A stretch of DNA of 64,000 nt from Janthinobacterium agaricidamnosum. GTDB taxonomy: Bacteria > Pseudomonadota > Gammaproteobacteria > Burkholderiales > Burkholderiaceae_D. Below are positions 31,905 through 40,203 of the stretch, in pieces. Under the pieces are notes generated by a model. The model saw only the letters and a program-made list of their open reading frames with translations, ran no database searches and was not told where the DNA came from. Numbering within the stretch: position 1 is the stretch's first letter; each line of letters begins with the position of its first letter. Position numbers and translations under genes: made by a program. Location: positions 4,030,001 to 4,094,000 of the forward strand of contig NZ_CP033019.1 of the NCBI RefSeq assembly GCF_003667705.1. The letters run 5' to 3'.

Positions 31905-32400
31905 GAAACATTCCTTTCAAGGTCCATTGGAGATTGATCGGATGTTCTTTCCTGACGAGGTACGCCTAACGCAACAGTGCTCCTGCTTCCCTTTTCATGC
32001 GGTCACGCAATTTCTTTGGGCACCCATAGATACCTTACAAAACAACGCTTAACGCAACTCGTTTGGCCGGAGTTTCTGTGGCGCCTGTACGAACCGCTCG
32101 CGCTTGTGGCGCGGGTTAGAACAAACTGCCTACAAATGAAAGCGCGTCTTGCCGCTGCTGGCCTTGTGTGCCGGTCGCGACCTGACCATAGGGCTTTGGG
32201 GTGTTCAAAGCGTCCCATACGTTATCGCGTTGCACCATTATGGTCAAGGAAAATGTCGGCCTCGCTGCATTTTTGCTCGCACAACGTGCAAAAACCCTGC
32301 GGAAACGCACATTTTTTGCTAGCATGCACGGGGTTGCAAAAAGCATACCCGCCCCCATTTCGCCCACCGCATCCCGCAGCCGCTAAGATCCCCATACCGC
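31905..32400. promoter_or_regulatory. divergent control region between ilvB and the sigma factor gene
   Basis: This 496-base stretch has no convincing gene. Minus-strand TTGACC (32242-32247), a 17-base spacer, then TAACGT is a possible ilvB promoter, which would imply a leader of over 300 bases. Two imperfect palindromic units with arms TTTTTGC and GCAAAAA lie at 32270-32294 and 32313-32342, nearer the sigma factor gene. TGCACCATTATGGTCA (32231-32246) resembles an NtrC half-site pair, without a matching -24/-12 promoter. I saw no leader peptide rich in Leu, Ile or Val. Confidence 0.5.
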
Positions 32401-32970
32401 ATGGCAACAGACAAAGAATTATCCGACTTTCTAGAAAATGTCGAGCGGCGCGCTTTCAAGCAGGCCGCCTACGCGGTCCGCAAGGAAGAATCGGCCCTCG
32501 ACATCGTGCAGGACGCCATGATCAAGCTGGCCGAGAAATACGGCGACAAGCCGGCCGCCGAGCTGCCGATGCTGTTCCAGCGCATCTTGCAGAACACCAT
32601 CCTTGATTATTTCCGCCGTGAAAAAGTTCGCAACACCTGGGTCAGCCTGTTTTCCGGCATGAAGCCCTCGGGCGACGAACATGAAGATTTTGATATACTT
32701 GACACGTATGAATCGGAACAGGGCTCCAGCGCCGCCGAATCGTCGGCCGACCAGGTCGAACGCGCGCAAATCCTTGATTTGATTGATGCCGAGGTACAAA
32801 AACTGCCCTCACGTCAACGCGAAGCCTTCCTCATGCGTTATTGGCAGGACATGGATGTGGCTGAAACAGCGGAAGCGATGGGTTGCTCCGAAGGTAGCGT
32901 GAAAACACATTGCTCTAGAGCTACCCACACGCTCGCCGAATCGCTGAAAGCCAAGGGAATTAAATTATGA
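32401..32970 (+). CDS. RNA polymerase sigma factor, ECF-like
   Basis: A 189-residue sigma-70 family protein. Region 2 is at about residues 10-85 (FKQAAYAVRKEESALDIVQDA) and region 4 at about 125-185, with the helix-turn-helix around DVAETAEAMGCSEGSVKTH. An acidic, serine-rich linker (around EHEDFDILDTYESEQ) joins them and is longer than in typical ECF factors. It overlaps the downstream DUF3619 gene by four bases, which suggests a regulatory pair. The start has only a weak ribosome binding site. Confidence 0.9.
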   Translation: MATDKELSDFLENVERRAFKQAAYAVRKEESALDIVQDAMIKLAEKYGDKPAAELPMLFQRILQNTILDYFRREKVRNTWVSLFSGMKPSGDEHEDFDILDTYESEQGSSAAESSADQVERAQILDLIDAEVQKLPSRQREAFLMRYWQDMDVAETAEAMGCSEGSVKTHCSRATHTLAESLKAKGIKL

Positions 32971-33371
32971 ACACCGACGATCTCAATTTCGCTTACAAAG
33001 TGCGCCATGCACTGAACGAAAAACTCGACGACCTGCCCGCATCGACCGCCGATCGCCTGGCAGCGGCACGCAAGCTGGCCCTGTCGCGCAAGAAGGCGGA
33101 CGCGCCCGCCGCTGTCGCCGTGCGCCAGAACGTGTTCGCCGGCGTCGCCAGCAGCCTGTTCGTCGAGCCGCTGTCGTGGCTGGGCCGCATGAGCGTCATC
33201 ATCCCCCTGCTGCTGCTCGTCGGCGGCCTGGTGGGCATCTATCAGTTTGAGCAGGAACAACATATTGCCGAACTGGCAGAAATCGATGCCGCCGTTCTGT
33301 CGGACGAATTGCCGCTGTCTGCGTACATGGACCATGGCTTCAACGCCTACCTGACGAAACGCGAGCAATAA
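32967..33371 (+). CDS. DUF3619 family membrane protein
   Basis: A 134-residue protein with a basic, helical N-terminal part (about residues 1-70) that includes RHALNEKLDDLPASTADRLAAAR. One membrane helix follows (about 73-91, MSVIIPLLLLVGGLVGIYQF) and then a short acidic periplasmic tail. Its start overlaps the sigma factor stop (ATGA). The layout of a cytoplasmic helical head, one helix and a short outside tail, directly after a sigma gene, is like an anti-sigma factor. That role is inferred, and no zinc-binding anti-sigma motif (HxxxCxxC) is present. Confidence 0.85.
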   Translation: MNTDDLNFAYKVRHALNEKLDDLPASTADRLAAARKLALSRKKADAPAAVAVRQNVFAGVASSLFVEPLSWLGRMSVIIPLLLLVGGLVGIYQFEQEQHIAELAEIDAAVLSDELPLSAYMDHGFNAYLTKREQ

Positions 33372-34139
33372 ATGGCAGGCACGAGCGTACGCAAAGGCTG
33401 GCTGGCCGGCGGCATCGGCCTGGGCGCCTGCGCCTTGGCGGGCGCCGCCTGGGTAGGCGCGCAGCAACATCCCGCGCCCGCCGCGCCTCCCGTGGCGGCA
33501 GCGCCCGTGGTGGCGCCGGCGCCGGCCTCAGCCGTCAAGCCCGGTTCGCCCCGCACAGCCGGCAAGGGCGGCACGCCGCCCAAGGCCAGCGAGAATCCAT
33601 CGTGGAACAAGCTGTCGCGCGCGCAGCAGGAAGCCCTGCAGCCGCTGGCGGGCGAATGGAACAAGCTGGAACCGCTGCGCAAGCAGAAATGGCTCGATAT
33701 CGCCAGCCGTTTTGCCTCGATGACGGCGGACGAGCAAATCCGCGTGCATGAACGCATGCGCGAATGGATCAAGCTGACGCCGGAACAGCGCCGCCTCGTG
33801 CGCGAAAACTACACGCGCACGAAGAAGATTGATCCGGGTCAAAAAACCGCGCAATGGGAGCAATACCAGCAATTGCCGGAAGATCAAAAGAAAAAGCTGG
33901 CGACGGAACTCGTGCCGAAAAAACCGCTGGGCAAGGTGCCTGCGATCAATTCGACCACGAGCAAGCCGCCCGTGATCGTGCCGCCCGCCACGCCGGCAGC
34001 GCCTGCCGCCGCGCCCGTCCTGCCGCCAGCCGCTGCGCCAGCGGCGGTCGTGCCGCTGACGGATCCTGCCGCGCCCCCCGCCGCCGTGCCTGTCACGCCA
34101 CCTGTTACGCCTGCCCCACTGCCGACCAATGTCAAATAG
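33372..34139 (+). CDS. DUF3106 family protein
   Basis: A 255-residue protein beginning immediately after the DUF3619 stop. Near the start a hydrophobic segment (about residues 11-30) may be a signal or anchor, followed by an Ala/Pro/Val-rich linker. The conserved DUF3106 core (WNKLSRAQQEALQPLAGEWN through QKWLDIASRF to SPEQR-like TPEQRRLVREN) spans about residues 75-185. The last 70 residues are Pro/Ala/Val-rich. Likely periplasmic, function unknown; resembles other small envelope helical proteins with LSxEQ repeats. Confidence 0.85.
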   Translation: MAGTSVRKGWLAGGIGLGACALAGAAWVGAQQHPAPAAPPVAAAPVVAPAPASAVKPGSPRTAGKGGTPPKASENPSWNKLSRAQQEALQPLAGEWNKLEPLRKQKWLDIASRFASMTADEQIRVHERMREWIKLTPEQRRLVRENYTRTKKIDPGQKTAQWEQYQQLPEDQKKKLATELVPKKPLGKVPAINSTTSKPPVIVPPATPAAPAAAPVLPPAAAPAAVVPLTDPAAPPAAVPVTPPVTPAPLPTNVK

Positions 34140-34665
34140 CACGCCCGCCGCCAGCATCACTTCCCATCCCACGATCAAGCGCCGCCTGATTTCCATGGTG
34201 TACGAGTCGCTGCTGGCCCTGGCCGTGCTGTTTCTGCCCTTCCTGCTGTTTGAACTGGCCGTGCAGGGCGCGCATACGCCCATGACGGAACACATGCGCC
34301 AATGCCTGGCCTTCCTCGTCATGGGCGCGTATTTCATCCATCAATGGAGCCGCGAAGGGCAAACCCTGGCCATGAAGACGTGGCACCTGAAAGTCGTGCT
34401 ACCGGGCCACGCCCACGTGCCGCTGCGCGTGGCCGCGTACCGCTACATCCTGTCATGGATGTGGCTGCTGCCAGCCTTGCTGGTGTCGTATGTATTCGGT
34501 TTGCAGCACTGGACAGCCTTGGGCGCCATCGGCGTGGGCATCCTGGCCTGGTCGGCCACGGCCCTGTTCACCGGCAACGGGCAATTCCTGCACGACAAGC
34601 TGGCGGGCACGCAGATCGTGCAATTGCCGGCCCCGGCGAAGAAGGCGAAGAAAGTCGCCGCCTGA
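34129..34665 (+). CDS. RDD family membrane protein
   Basis: A 178-residue protein overlapping the DUF3106 gene by 11 bases. The RDD signature is modified: the N-terminal segment has KRRLISMVYESLLALAVL where Arg-Asp-Asp would normally begin the first helix, so the name-giving aspartates are missing. Four hydrophobic segments are visible, plus the family segment AMKTWHLKVVLPG and a C-terminal FLHDKLAGTQIV. Function is unknown; probably the last gene of the sigma factor operon. Confidence 0.82.
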   Translation: MSNSTPAASITSHPTIKRRLISMVYESLLALAVLFLPFLLFELAVQGAHTPMTEHMRQCLAFLVMGAYFIHQWSREGQTLAMKTWHLKVVLPGHAHVPLRVAAYRYILSWMWLLPALLVSYVFGLQHWTALGAIGVGILAWSATALFTGNGQFLHDKLAGTQIVQLPAPAKKAKKVAA

Positions 34666-34717
34666 GTTTTATGCGGCTTGACCTGGGTCATTGAAGCGCC
34701 ACGGGGGCTCTGCGATC

Positions 34718-35155
34718 ATGGCATGCCATGAAGAATACCGCCCCCTCCCCCACACACGCTTCGCCGCCTATCGCGAGGAAGTCTGCAGCGAAGACGACGT
34801 CAAGCATCTCGTCCACACCTTTTATGCGGCCGCGCGCGACGACGCCATGCTGGGCCCCATCTTTGCCGCCGAGGTCAAGGATTGGGATGCCCACTTGGCA
34901 ACATTGGTCGATTTCTGGTCAGGCTTGCTGCGCGGCACCATGCGCTACCACGGCAAGCCGCTGGCCCAGCACGCGAATATGGAAAACCTAACGCCGTGCA
35001 TGTTCCGCCGCTGGCTGACCCTGTTCTTCGCCACGACCGAAAGCATGGGCAACCCGGCCCTGCAGGAGAAAGCCGATACCATCGCCTTGAATATTGCCGA
35101 ACGGCTATGGAAAAGCTTTGCGGAAAACCACTCCATCGGAGCGCCGCAGCTTTAG
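34718..35155 (+). CDS. group III truncated haemoglobin
   Basis: A 145-residue globin of the truncated type III family, cytoplasmic, probably binding oxygen or nitric oxide. The recognisable segment is FWSGLLRGTMRYHGKPLAQH, with the likely proximal histidine in AQHANMENLTPCMFRRWLTLF, and the C-terminal helix is ALNIAERLWKSF. Two in-frame ATGs (34691 and 34718) are possible; the second has a G-run 11 bases upstream. It ends convergently inside the next gene: the two stop codons share bases 35153-35154. Confidence 0.82.
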   Translation: MACHEEYRPLPHTRFAAYREEVCSEDDVKHLVHTFYAAARDDAMLGPIFAAEVKDWDAHLATLVDFWSGLLRGTMRYHGKPLAQHANMENLTPCMFRRWLTLFFATTESMGNPALQEKADTIALNIAERLWKSFAENHSIGAPQL

Positions 35156-35910
35156 AACCTCTCGTAACCTTGAAGGTAACGCCATTGCCCCACGGGCATG
35201 GCGCCCATCGGGATGCGGCCGATGCGCAAGCGCTTCATGGCAACGACGTCCAGTCCCACCATCTTGCACATATGGGCGATCTGGCCCGGCTGCACGTTTT
35301 TCAGGGCGAAGCGCAGGCGCGTCTCGTTCTGCCAGCTGACCTTGATCGGCGGCAAAGGCTTGCCATTGAAGGGCAAGCCGTAATTGAGCAGCGCAAGGCC
35401 ATTCTCAGCGATAGTGCCCGACACTTCCACGATAAATTCCTGCTCCACCGTTTTCGCTTCATCGACCAGCTTGCGGGCGACGCGGAAATCCTGCGTGAAC
35501 ACCAGCAGGCCGGACGCCATGGTGTCGAGCGGATTGGTGATGGTCAGGCCGATCAAATGGCGCTTGAGGAAGCGCGTGATGGAGCTGGGCGCCACGTTCT
35601 CCGGCGTAAAAATCTCTTCGGGACGCAAACAGCTCAGGGCCGGCTTGCCTTCCGCGCCCACGCCGCCGTTGATGCCGGCCGGCTTGTGCAGCAAAATCGT
35701 CACGGGCGGCATTTCATCGAGGGTGGCGTTCGGCAACAGCACCACTTCCTGATTATCCGCCACGCGCGCGCCCGACTCCTCCACCAGCACGCCATCGACC
35801 GTGACCCAGCCGCCCTCGATATACAGCTCGGCCTCGCGGCGCGAACAGGGCACGTCTTCAGACAGGCGCTTGGCCAGGCGGACGGTGGGCATTTCAATAG
35901 GTGTGGTCAT
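35152..35910 (-). CDS. pseudouridine synthase, RluF-like (RsuA family)
   Basis: Isomerises a uridine in rRNA. The 252-residue protein from the ATG at 35910 has an N-terminal S4 domain (RLAKRLSEDVPCSRREAELYI) and the catalytic domain. The catalytic aspartate is expected in NPLDTMASGLLVFTQ, where the usual GRLD is NPLD. The motif usually reading GLNRQIRRMC is here QPGQIAHMCKMVG, a notable change. The C-terminal IGRIPMGAMPVGQWRYL is RluF-like. The target uridine is not certain. Confidence 0.82.
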   Translation of the reverse strand: MTTPIEMPTVRLAKRLSEDVPCSRREAELYIEGGWVTVDGVLVEESGARVADNQEVVLLPNATLDEMPPVTILLHKPAGINGGVGAEGKPALSCLRPEEIFTPENVAPSSITRFLKRHLIGLTITNPLDTMASGLLVFTQDFRVARKLVDEAKTVEQEFIVEVSGTIAENGLALLNYGLPFNGKPLPPIKVSWQNETRLRFALKNVQPGQIAHMCKMVGLDVVAMKRLRIGRIPMGAMPVGQWRYLQGYERF

Positions 35911-35996
35911 GGGGAGGCGCAAAAAGCAAGAGGAGGAGAAAGCCGGTATTGTAACCGACCCGCTCCTCCCCCTTTTTGCTGATTGCGCTGGTGATT

Positions 35997-36116
35997 GTCG
36001 GATTACGCTGCTGACTGTCGGATTACGCTGCGCTAATCCGACCTACCCGACCTACCCGGGCTGCGCGGCCGTGACTGATTTGGTAGGTTGGCTTAGCGGC
36101 TTGCCGCGTAAGCCAA
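35997..36116. repeat. cluster of REP-like palindromes
   Basis: Three related elements sit in one 120-base gap. A half copy GTCGGATTACGCTG (35997-36010) is followed by a full hairpin with arms GTCGGATTA and TAATCCGAC (36017-36042). A second hairpin type has arms TTGGCTTA and TAAGCCAA (36088-36116) with an inner GCGGC/GCCGC. Direct repeats ACCTACCCG occur between them. The palindromes lie between the pseudouridine synthase and the methyltransferase and are probably members of a dispersed family. Confidence 0.8.
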
Positions 36117-36119
36117 CAA

Positions 36120-37037
36120 TCAGGCCTGCGCCTTGGCCAATTCCTCGGCAAAGAAGCGGTGGCCCATCTCTTCCAGGCCCAGGGTCTGCAGCACTTCCTG
36201 CAGGCGCTCGGTGGGGCGCTGGCGCGGCAGGTTTTTGTAGCTGGCGATGATCAGTTCATTCTTCATCGAATGCTCCCAGCCCACCAGTTCCGTCACGCTG
36301 ACCTGGTAGCCATGGGCTTCCAGCTGCAGACAGCGCAGCACGTTGGTGATCTGGCTGCCGAACTCGCGCGTGTGCAGCGGGTGGCGCCACAATTCCGTCA
36401 AGACGTTCTTGCCCAGGCTCTTGCCCTTGTTCTTCTTCAGGACGGAAGCGACTTCGGCCTGGCAGCACGGCACCAGCACCATGAACTTCGCCTTTTTCTT
36501 CAGGGCGAAGTGGATGGCGTCATCGGTGGCCGTGTTGCACGCGTGCAAGGCCGTGACGATGTCGATCTGCTGCGGCAGCAGGTTCGACTCCGTCGATTCG
36601 GCCACGGACAGGGGCAGGAACGACATGCCGGGAAACTTGAATTTCTTCGCCAGCTCCTGCGAACGCTGCACCAGCTCTTCGCGCGTCTCGATGCCGTAGA
36701 TATGCGAACCGTCGTTGCCGTTCTTGAAGAACAGATCGTACAGGATGAAACCCAGATACGACTTGCCGGCGCCGTGGTCGACCAAGGACACGCCGGGGTG
36801 GTCGAGCTGCACTTCGCGCAGCAGCGGCTCGATGAACTGCGTCAGGTGGTACACCTGCTTGAGCTTGCGGCGGCTGTCCTGGTTCATCTTGCCGTCGCGC
36901 GTCAGGATGTGCAATTCCTGCAGCAGGGCGACCGACTGGCCATCCTTGATCTCGGGCATGTTGCTGGCGGCCGTGATGACGTCTTTCGGCGCAGCGGCTG
37001 CGGTGGCGGCGGGTGCCGCGCCCTTAGCGCGCTTCAT
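36120..37037 (-). CDS. SAM-dependent methyltransferase, METTL25/RRNAD1-like (Methyltransf_32 type)
   Basis: A 305-residue predicted methyltransferase of the domain family found in GSTCD, METTL25 and RRNAD1. After a low-complexity Ala-rich N-terminus, motif I is VSLVDHGAGKSYLGFILYDL (about residues 85-104), then GIETREELVQRS, and later the family segment ALHACNTATDDAIHFAL and MVLVPCCQAEV. Its substrate is unknown. The ATG at 37037 lies 14 bases inside the upstream iscX gene, so it belongs to the isc transcription unit by position. Confidence 0.82.
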   Translation of the reverse strand: MKRAKGAAPAATAAAAPKDVITAASNMPEIKDGQSVALLQELHILTRDGKMNQDSRRKLKQVYHLTQFIEPLLREVQLDHPGVSLVDHGAGKSYLGFILYDLFFKNGNDGSHIYGIETREELVQRSQELAKKFKFPGMSFLPLSVAESTESNLLPQQIDIVTALHACNTATDDAIHFALKKKAKFMVLVPCCQAEVASVLKKNKGKSLGKNVLTELWRHPLHTREFGSQITNVLRCLQLEAHGYQVSVTELVGWEHSMKNELIIASYKNLPRQRPTERLQEVLQTLGLEEMGHRFFAEELAKAQA

Positions 37038-37218
37038 CGATCCACGCCATCTGTATCGCTTCGAGCACTTTTTCGCCGCCGCGCGTGTGGTCATCGTCGA
37101 AGCCGTCCAGCTCCACCACCCAGTTGTGCAGGTCGGTGAAACGCACGGTCAGCGGATCGATGTCCGGATGCGCGTCGAACAAAGCCTCGGCGATCGCGTG
37201 TATGTCGGACCATTTCAT
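37024..37218 (-). CDS. iscX: Fe-S cluster assembly protein IscX
   Basis: Small acidic protein of 64 residues, thought to bind IscS and modulate cysteine desulfurase activity and iron delivery. The family pattern MKWSDIHAIAEALFDAHPD, VRFTDLHNWVVELDGFDDD and the C-terminus IQMAWIDE are all present. It begins one base after the fdx stop and is the last classical isc gene before the methyltransferase. Confidence 0.96.
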   Translation of the reverse strand: MKWSDIHAIAEALFDAHPDIDPLTVRFTDLHNWVVELDGFDDDHTRGGEKVLEAIQMAWIDEAR

Positions 37219-37219
37219 C

Positions 37220-37561
37220 TTAGTGACTGCCTTCGCTGACCTGGTTGATCGTGTATTTCGGGATTTCGACGACGAGGTCGGCCTCGGCCACGATGGACTG
37301 GCACGACAGGCGCGACACGGCTTCCAGGCCCCAGGCCTTGTCCAGCATGTCTTCTTCCAGTTCCGTCGCTTCGTTCAGGGATTCGATGCCTTCGCGCACC
37401 AGCACGTGGCAGGTGGTGCAGGCGCACGATTTTTCGCAGGCGTGCTCGATGTCGATGTCGTTTTCCAGCAGGATGTCGCAAATGGACTTGCCGCTTGGTG
37501 CTTCGATGACGGCGCCGTCCGGGCAAAGCTTGGCGTGCGGCAGGATAACGATTTGTGGCAT
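37220..37561 (-). CDS. fdx: ISC-type 2Fe-2S ferredoxin
   Basis: Adrenodoxin-like ferredoxin that supplies electrons for cluster assembly, 113 residues. The ligands are in CEKSCACTTCHVLV (cysteines at about 42, 48 and 51), plus a fourth in SRLSCQSIVAEADLVVEIP near residue 87. It follows hscA by 71 bases, with a GC-rich intervening stretch that could fold but has no T tract. The length matches the ISC branch. Confidence 0.97.
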   Translation of the reverse strand: MPQIVILPHAKLCPDGAVIEAPSGKSICDILLENDIDIEHACEKSCACTTCHVLVREGIESLNEATELEEDMLDKAWGLEAVSRLSCQSIVAEADLVVEIPKYTINQVSEGSH

Positions 37562-37632
37562 GGTTTCTTCTTTCAGTCTGTCATTCGGAGCGCCGCCGCG
37601 GCGAGTGCCTGCGGCGTGCTGTTCAATTAGTG

Positions 37633-39513
37633 TTATACGACCTGATCCAGCGACTTGCCGGTGAGAGCAGTACGCACGCTGCGGTCCATGCGGCGCGAGG
37701 CGAAATCCTCGGTGCCGTCGGCCAGTGCCTCGATCGCCAGTTTTAATGCCTGGTGGTCGATGGCGCCGCTTTGCGACTGCGCAATGGCGTCGCGCACCTT
37801 CTGCATCAAGCCATCGACAGCCACGCGCTCGGCGTCGTCGAGCAAGCCGCCGTCCTCGTCCAGCGCCGACTGCGTGGCCAGCAGGATGCGTTCCGCTTCC
37901 ACCTGCTCTTCGCGCAGCGCGCGCGCCACCATGTCGGTGTCGGCCGAGGTGTACGAATCCTGCAGCATGCGGGCGATGTCGTCGTCGCCCAGGCCGTAGG
38001 CCGGCTTGACGCTGATCGACGCTTGCACGCCCGAGCGCAATTCGCGCGCCGAGACGGACAGCAAGCCGTCCGCATCGACCTGATAGGTGATGCGGATGCG
38101 CGCGGCGCCCGCCACCATCGGCGGAATGCCGCGCAATTCAAAACGCGCCAGGGAACGGCAATCGCTGACCAGTTCGCGCTCGCCTTGCAGCACGTGCACG
38201 GCCAGGGCCGTCTGGCCATCTTTAAATGTCGTGAATTCCTGGGCGCGCGCGCACGGTATCGTCGAATTGCGCGGAATGATCTTTTCCACCAGACCGCCCA
38301 TGGTTTCGATACCGAGCGACAGCGGAATCACGTCCAGCAACAGCCAGTCGTCGCCGGCGGCACGGTTGCCGGCCAGCAAGTTCGCCTGGATGGCCGCGCC
38401 CAGCGCCACCACTTTATCGGGGTCGATATTTGCGTGCGGCGTCGTGTGGAAGAATTCGCTCACGGCGCGCTGCACGTGCGGCATGCGCGTGGCGCCGCCC
38501 ACCATCACCACGCCGTCGACGTCGTCCGCATCCACGTTCGCGTCGCGCAGGGCTTTCTTGATGGCGTTCATGGTCTTGGCCACCAGGTGCTGCGTCATGG
38601 CGGCAAAGTCCGCGGCCGTGATGCGCAGGTGGATCTCTTCGCCCGAGTTCAGGGCCGCGTCGATCATCGTTTCCGGCTTGGTCGACAGCGTTTCCTTGAT
38701 TTCGCGCGCTTTCACCATCAGGATGGCCGTGTCTTCGTCCGACAGCGGCGCCAGCTTGGCCTGCTCGCTGATCCAGCAGAACAGGCGGCGGTCGAAATCG
38801 TCGCCGCCCAGGGCCGAGTCGCCGCCCGTGGACAGCACTTCAAACACACCCTTGCTCAGCTTCAGGATCGAGATATCGAAAGTGCCGCCGCCCAGGTCGT
38901 ACACGGCGTACACGCCTTCGGAGGCGTTGTCGAGGCCATACGCGATGGCGGCGGCCGTCGGCTCGCTCAGCAGGCGAAGCACATTGATGCCGGCCAATTG
39001 CGCCGCATCTTTCGTCGCCTGGCGCTGCGCATCGTCAAAGTAGGCGGGCACGGTGATCACGGCGCCCACCAGGTCGTCGCCGAGCGAGTCTTCCGCGCGC
39101 TGGCGCAAGGTGGCGAGGATTTGCGCCGACACTTCGACGGGGCTTTTCACGCCGGCCACGGTTTTCAGCTGCACCATGCCAGGCGTATCCTGGAAGTCGT
39201 ACGGCAGGTTTTCCGCGTAGGCGATGTCGGCCAGGCCGCGGCCCATGAAGCGCTTGACGGACACGATGGTGTTCTTCGGGTCGGTGGTTTGCGCGGACAG
39301 GGCCTTGTAGCCGATGTTGGCGTGGCCGTTCGGCAGGTAGCGCACGACGGACGGCAGCAAAGAGTGCCCTTCTTCATCGTTGAGCACCTCGGGAATGCTG
39401 TTGCGCACGGTCGCGACCAGGGAATTGGTGGTGCCAAGATCGATGCCGACGGCCAGGCGGTGCTGGTGCGGCGCGGTCGACATGCCTGGTTCGGAAATTT
39501 GCAGAAGTGCCAT
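37633..39513 (-). CDS. hscA: Fe-S protein assembly chaperone HscA
   Basis: Hsp70-family ATPase specialised for cluster transfer from IscU, 626 residues. The N-terminal ATPase domain begins [16 protein letters not shown], with the phosphate loop [17 protein letters not shown]. The substrate-binding domain follows after about residue 390. It is paired with HscB, the J-protein encoded upstream, with 108 bases between the two. The start ([14 protein letters not shown]) is supported by the length of homologues. Confidence 0.97.
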   Translation of the reverse strand: MALLQISEPGMSTAPHQHRLAVGIDLGTTNSLVATVRNSIPEVLNDEEGHSLLPSVVRYLPNGHANIGYKALSAQTTDPKNTIVSVKRFMGRGLADIAYAENLPYDFQDTPGMVQLKTVAGVKSPVEVSAQILATLRQRAEDSLGDDLVGAVITVPAYFDDAQRQATKDAAQLAGINVLRLLSEPTAAAIAYGLDNASEGVYAVYDLGGGTFDISILKLSKGVFEVLSTGGDSALGGDDFDRRLFCWISEQAKLAPLSDEDTAILMVKAREIKETLSTKPETMIDAALNSGEEIHLRITAADFAAMTQHLVAKTMNAIKKALRDANVDADDVDGVVMVGGATRMPHVQRAVSEFFHTTPHANIDPDKVVALGAAIQANLLAGNRAAGDDWLLLDVIPLSLGIETMGGLVEKIIPRNSTIPCARAQEFTTFKDGQTALAVHVLQGERELVSDCRSLARFELRGIPPMVAGAARIRITYQVDADGLLSVSARELRSGVQASISVKPAYGLGDDDIARMLQDSYTSADTDMVARALREEQVEAERILLATQSALDEDGGLLDDAERVAVDGLMQKVRDAIAQSQSGAIDHQALKLAIEALADGTEDFASRRMDRSVRTALTGKSLDQVV

Positions 39514-39621
39514 TGTATTCGTGCCTCGATTAATTTTTTGCGTGATGCAGCTGATGCCTGGTGCGCATTATAAGACGGGGGCCGGACTGGCGCTTGGCAC
39601 GCCGGTCAAGCGATCGCCGGG

Positions 39622-40137
39622 TCAAGCCTCGATGGCCTCATAGGCAAAACGCACTTCCTCGCCGAATTTATCGAGGAACATCAGGGCGCGCACGCTTTGC
39701 GCCGCATTCACGTAGTCGGCGGCGTCGAGCTGGGCGGCCACCTGGGCCAGCAGTGCCTTGCGTTCGCCGCGCAGCTGGCGGTCCAGGGCGTCGAGCGCGT
39801 CGGCATCCTTGCCCGCGCGCGCATCGCCCAGTTCCTCGCGCCATTCCATCTGCTGCATCAGGAAGCTGACGGGCATGGCCGTGTTCGATTCCGTCTGCAG
39901 GTCGACGCCATTGAGTTCGCACAGGTATTGCGCGCGTTTTTGCGGGCTTTTCAGGGTTTGATAGGCTTCATTGGCGCGCGTGGCCCATTGCATCGCCACG
40001 CGCTTTTCAGCGCTGCTGGCGTTGATGAAACGGTCCGGGTGGACCTTGCCCTGCACGTCGCGGTAGGCCGCGTCGAGCGCGCTCATGTCGAGCCCGAACT
40101 GCGCCGGCAACTGGAATAATTCGAAGTGGTTTTGCAT
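39622..40137 (-). CDS. hscB: Fe-S co-chaperone HscB
   Basis: J-domain protein that brings IscU to HscA and stimulates its ATPase. The 171-residue protein has the HPD motif in QGKVHPDRFINASSAEK (about residue 33) and a C-terminal three-helix IscU-binding domain (from about residue 85). Gene order iscA-hscB-hscA is the standard one. The overall length is typical. Confidence 0.96.
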   Translation of the reverse strand: MQNHFELFQLPAQFGLDMSALDAAYRDVQGKVHPDRFINASSAEKRVAMQWATRANEAYQTLKSPQKRAQYLCELNGVDLQTESNTAMPVSFLMQQMEWREELGDARAGKDADALDALDRQLRGERKALLAQVAAQLDAADYVNAAQSVRALMFLDKFGEEVRFAYEAIEA

Positions 40138-40203
40138 AATTGTCAGTGGTCGCTGTACCGCAATCGATGGGTACAGCGCACCGACCGGGGTCTTGCCAGC
40201 TGG

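Noticed and set aside
32231..32246. NtrC-like site TGCACCATTATGGTCA
   Set aside because: One half is imperfect and no -24/-12 promoter was found nearby; likely chance, noted only in the region entry.
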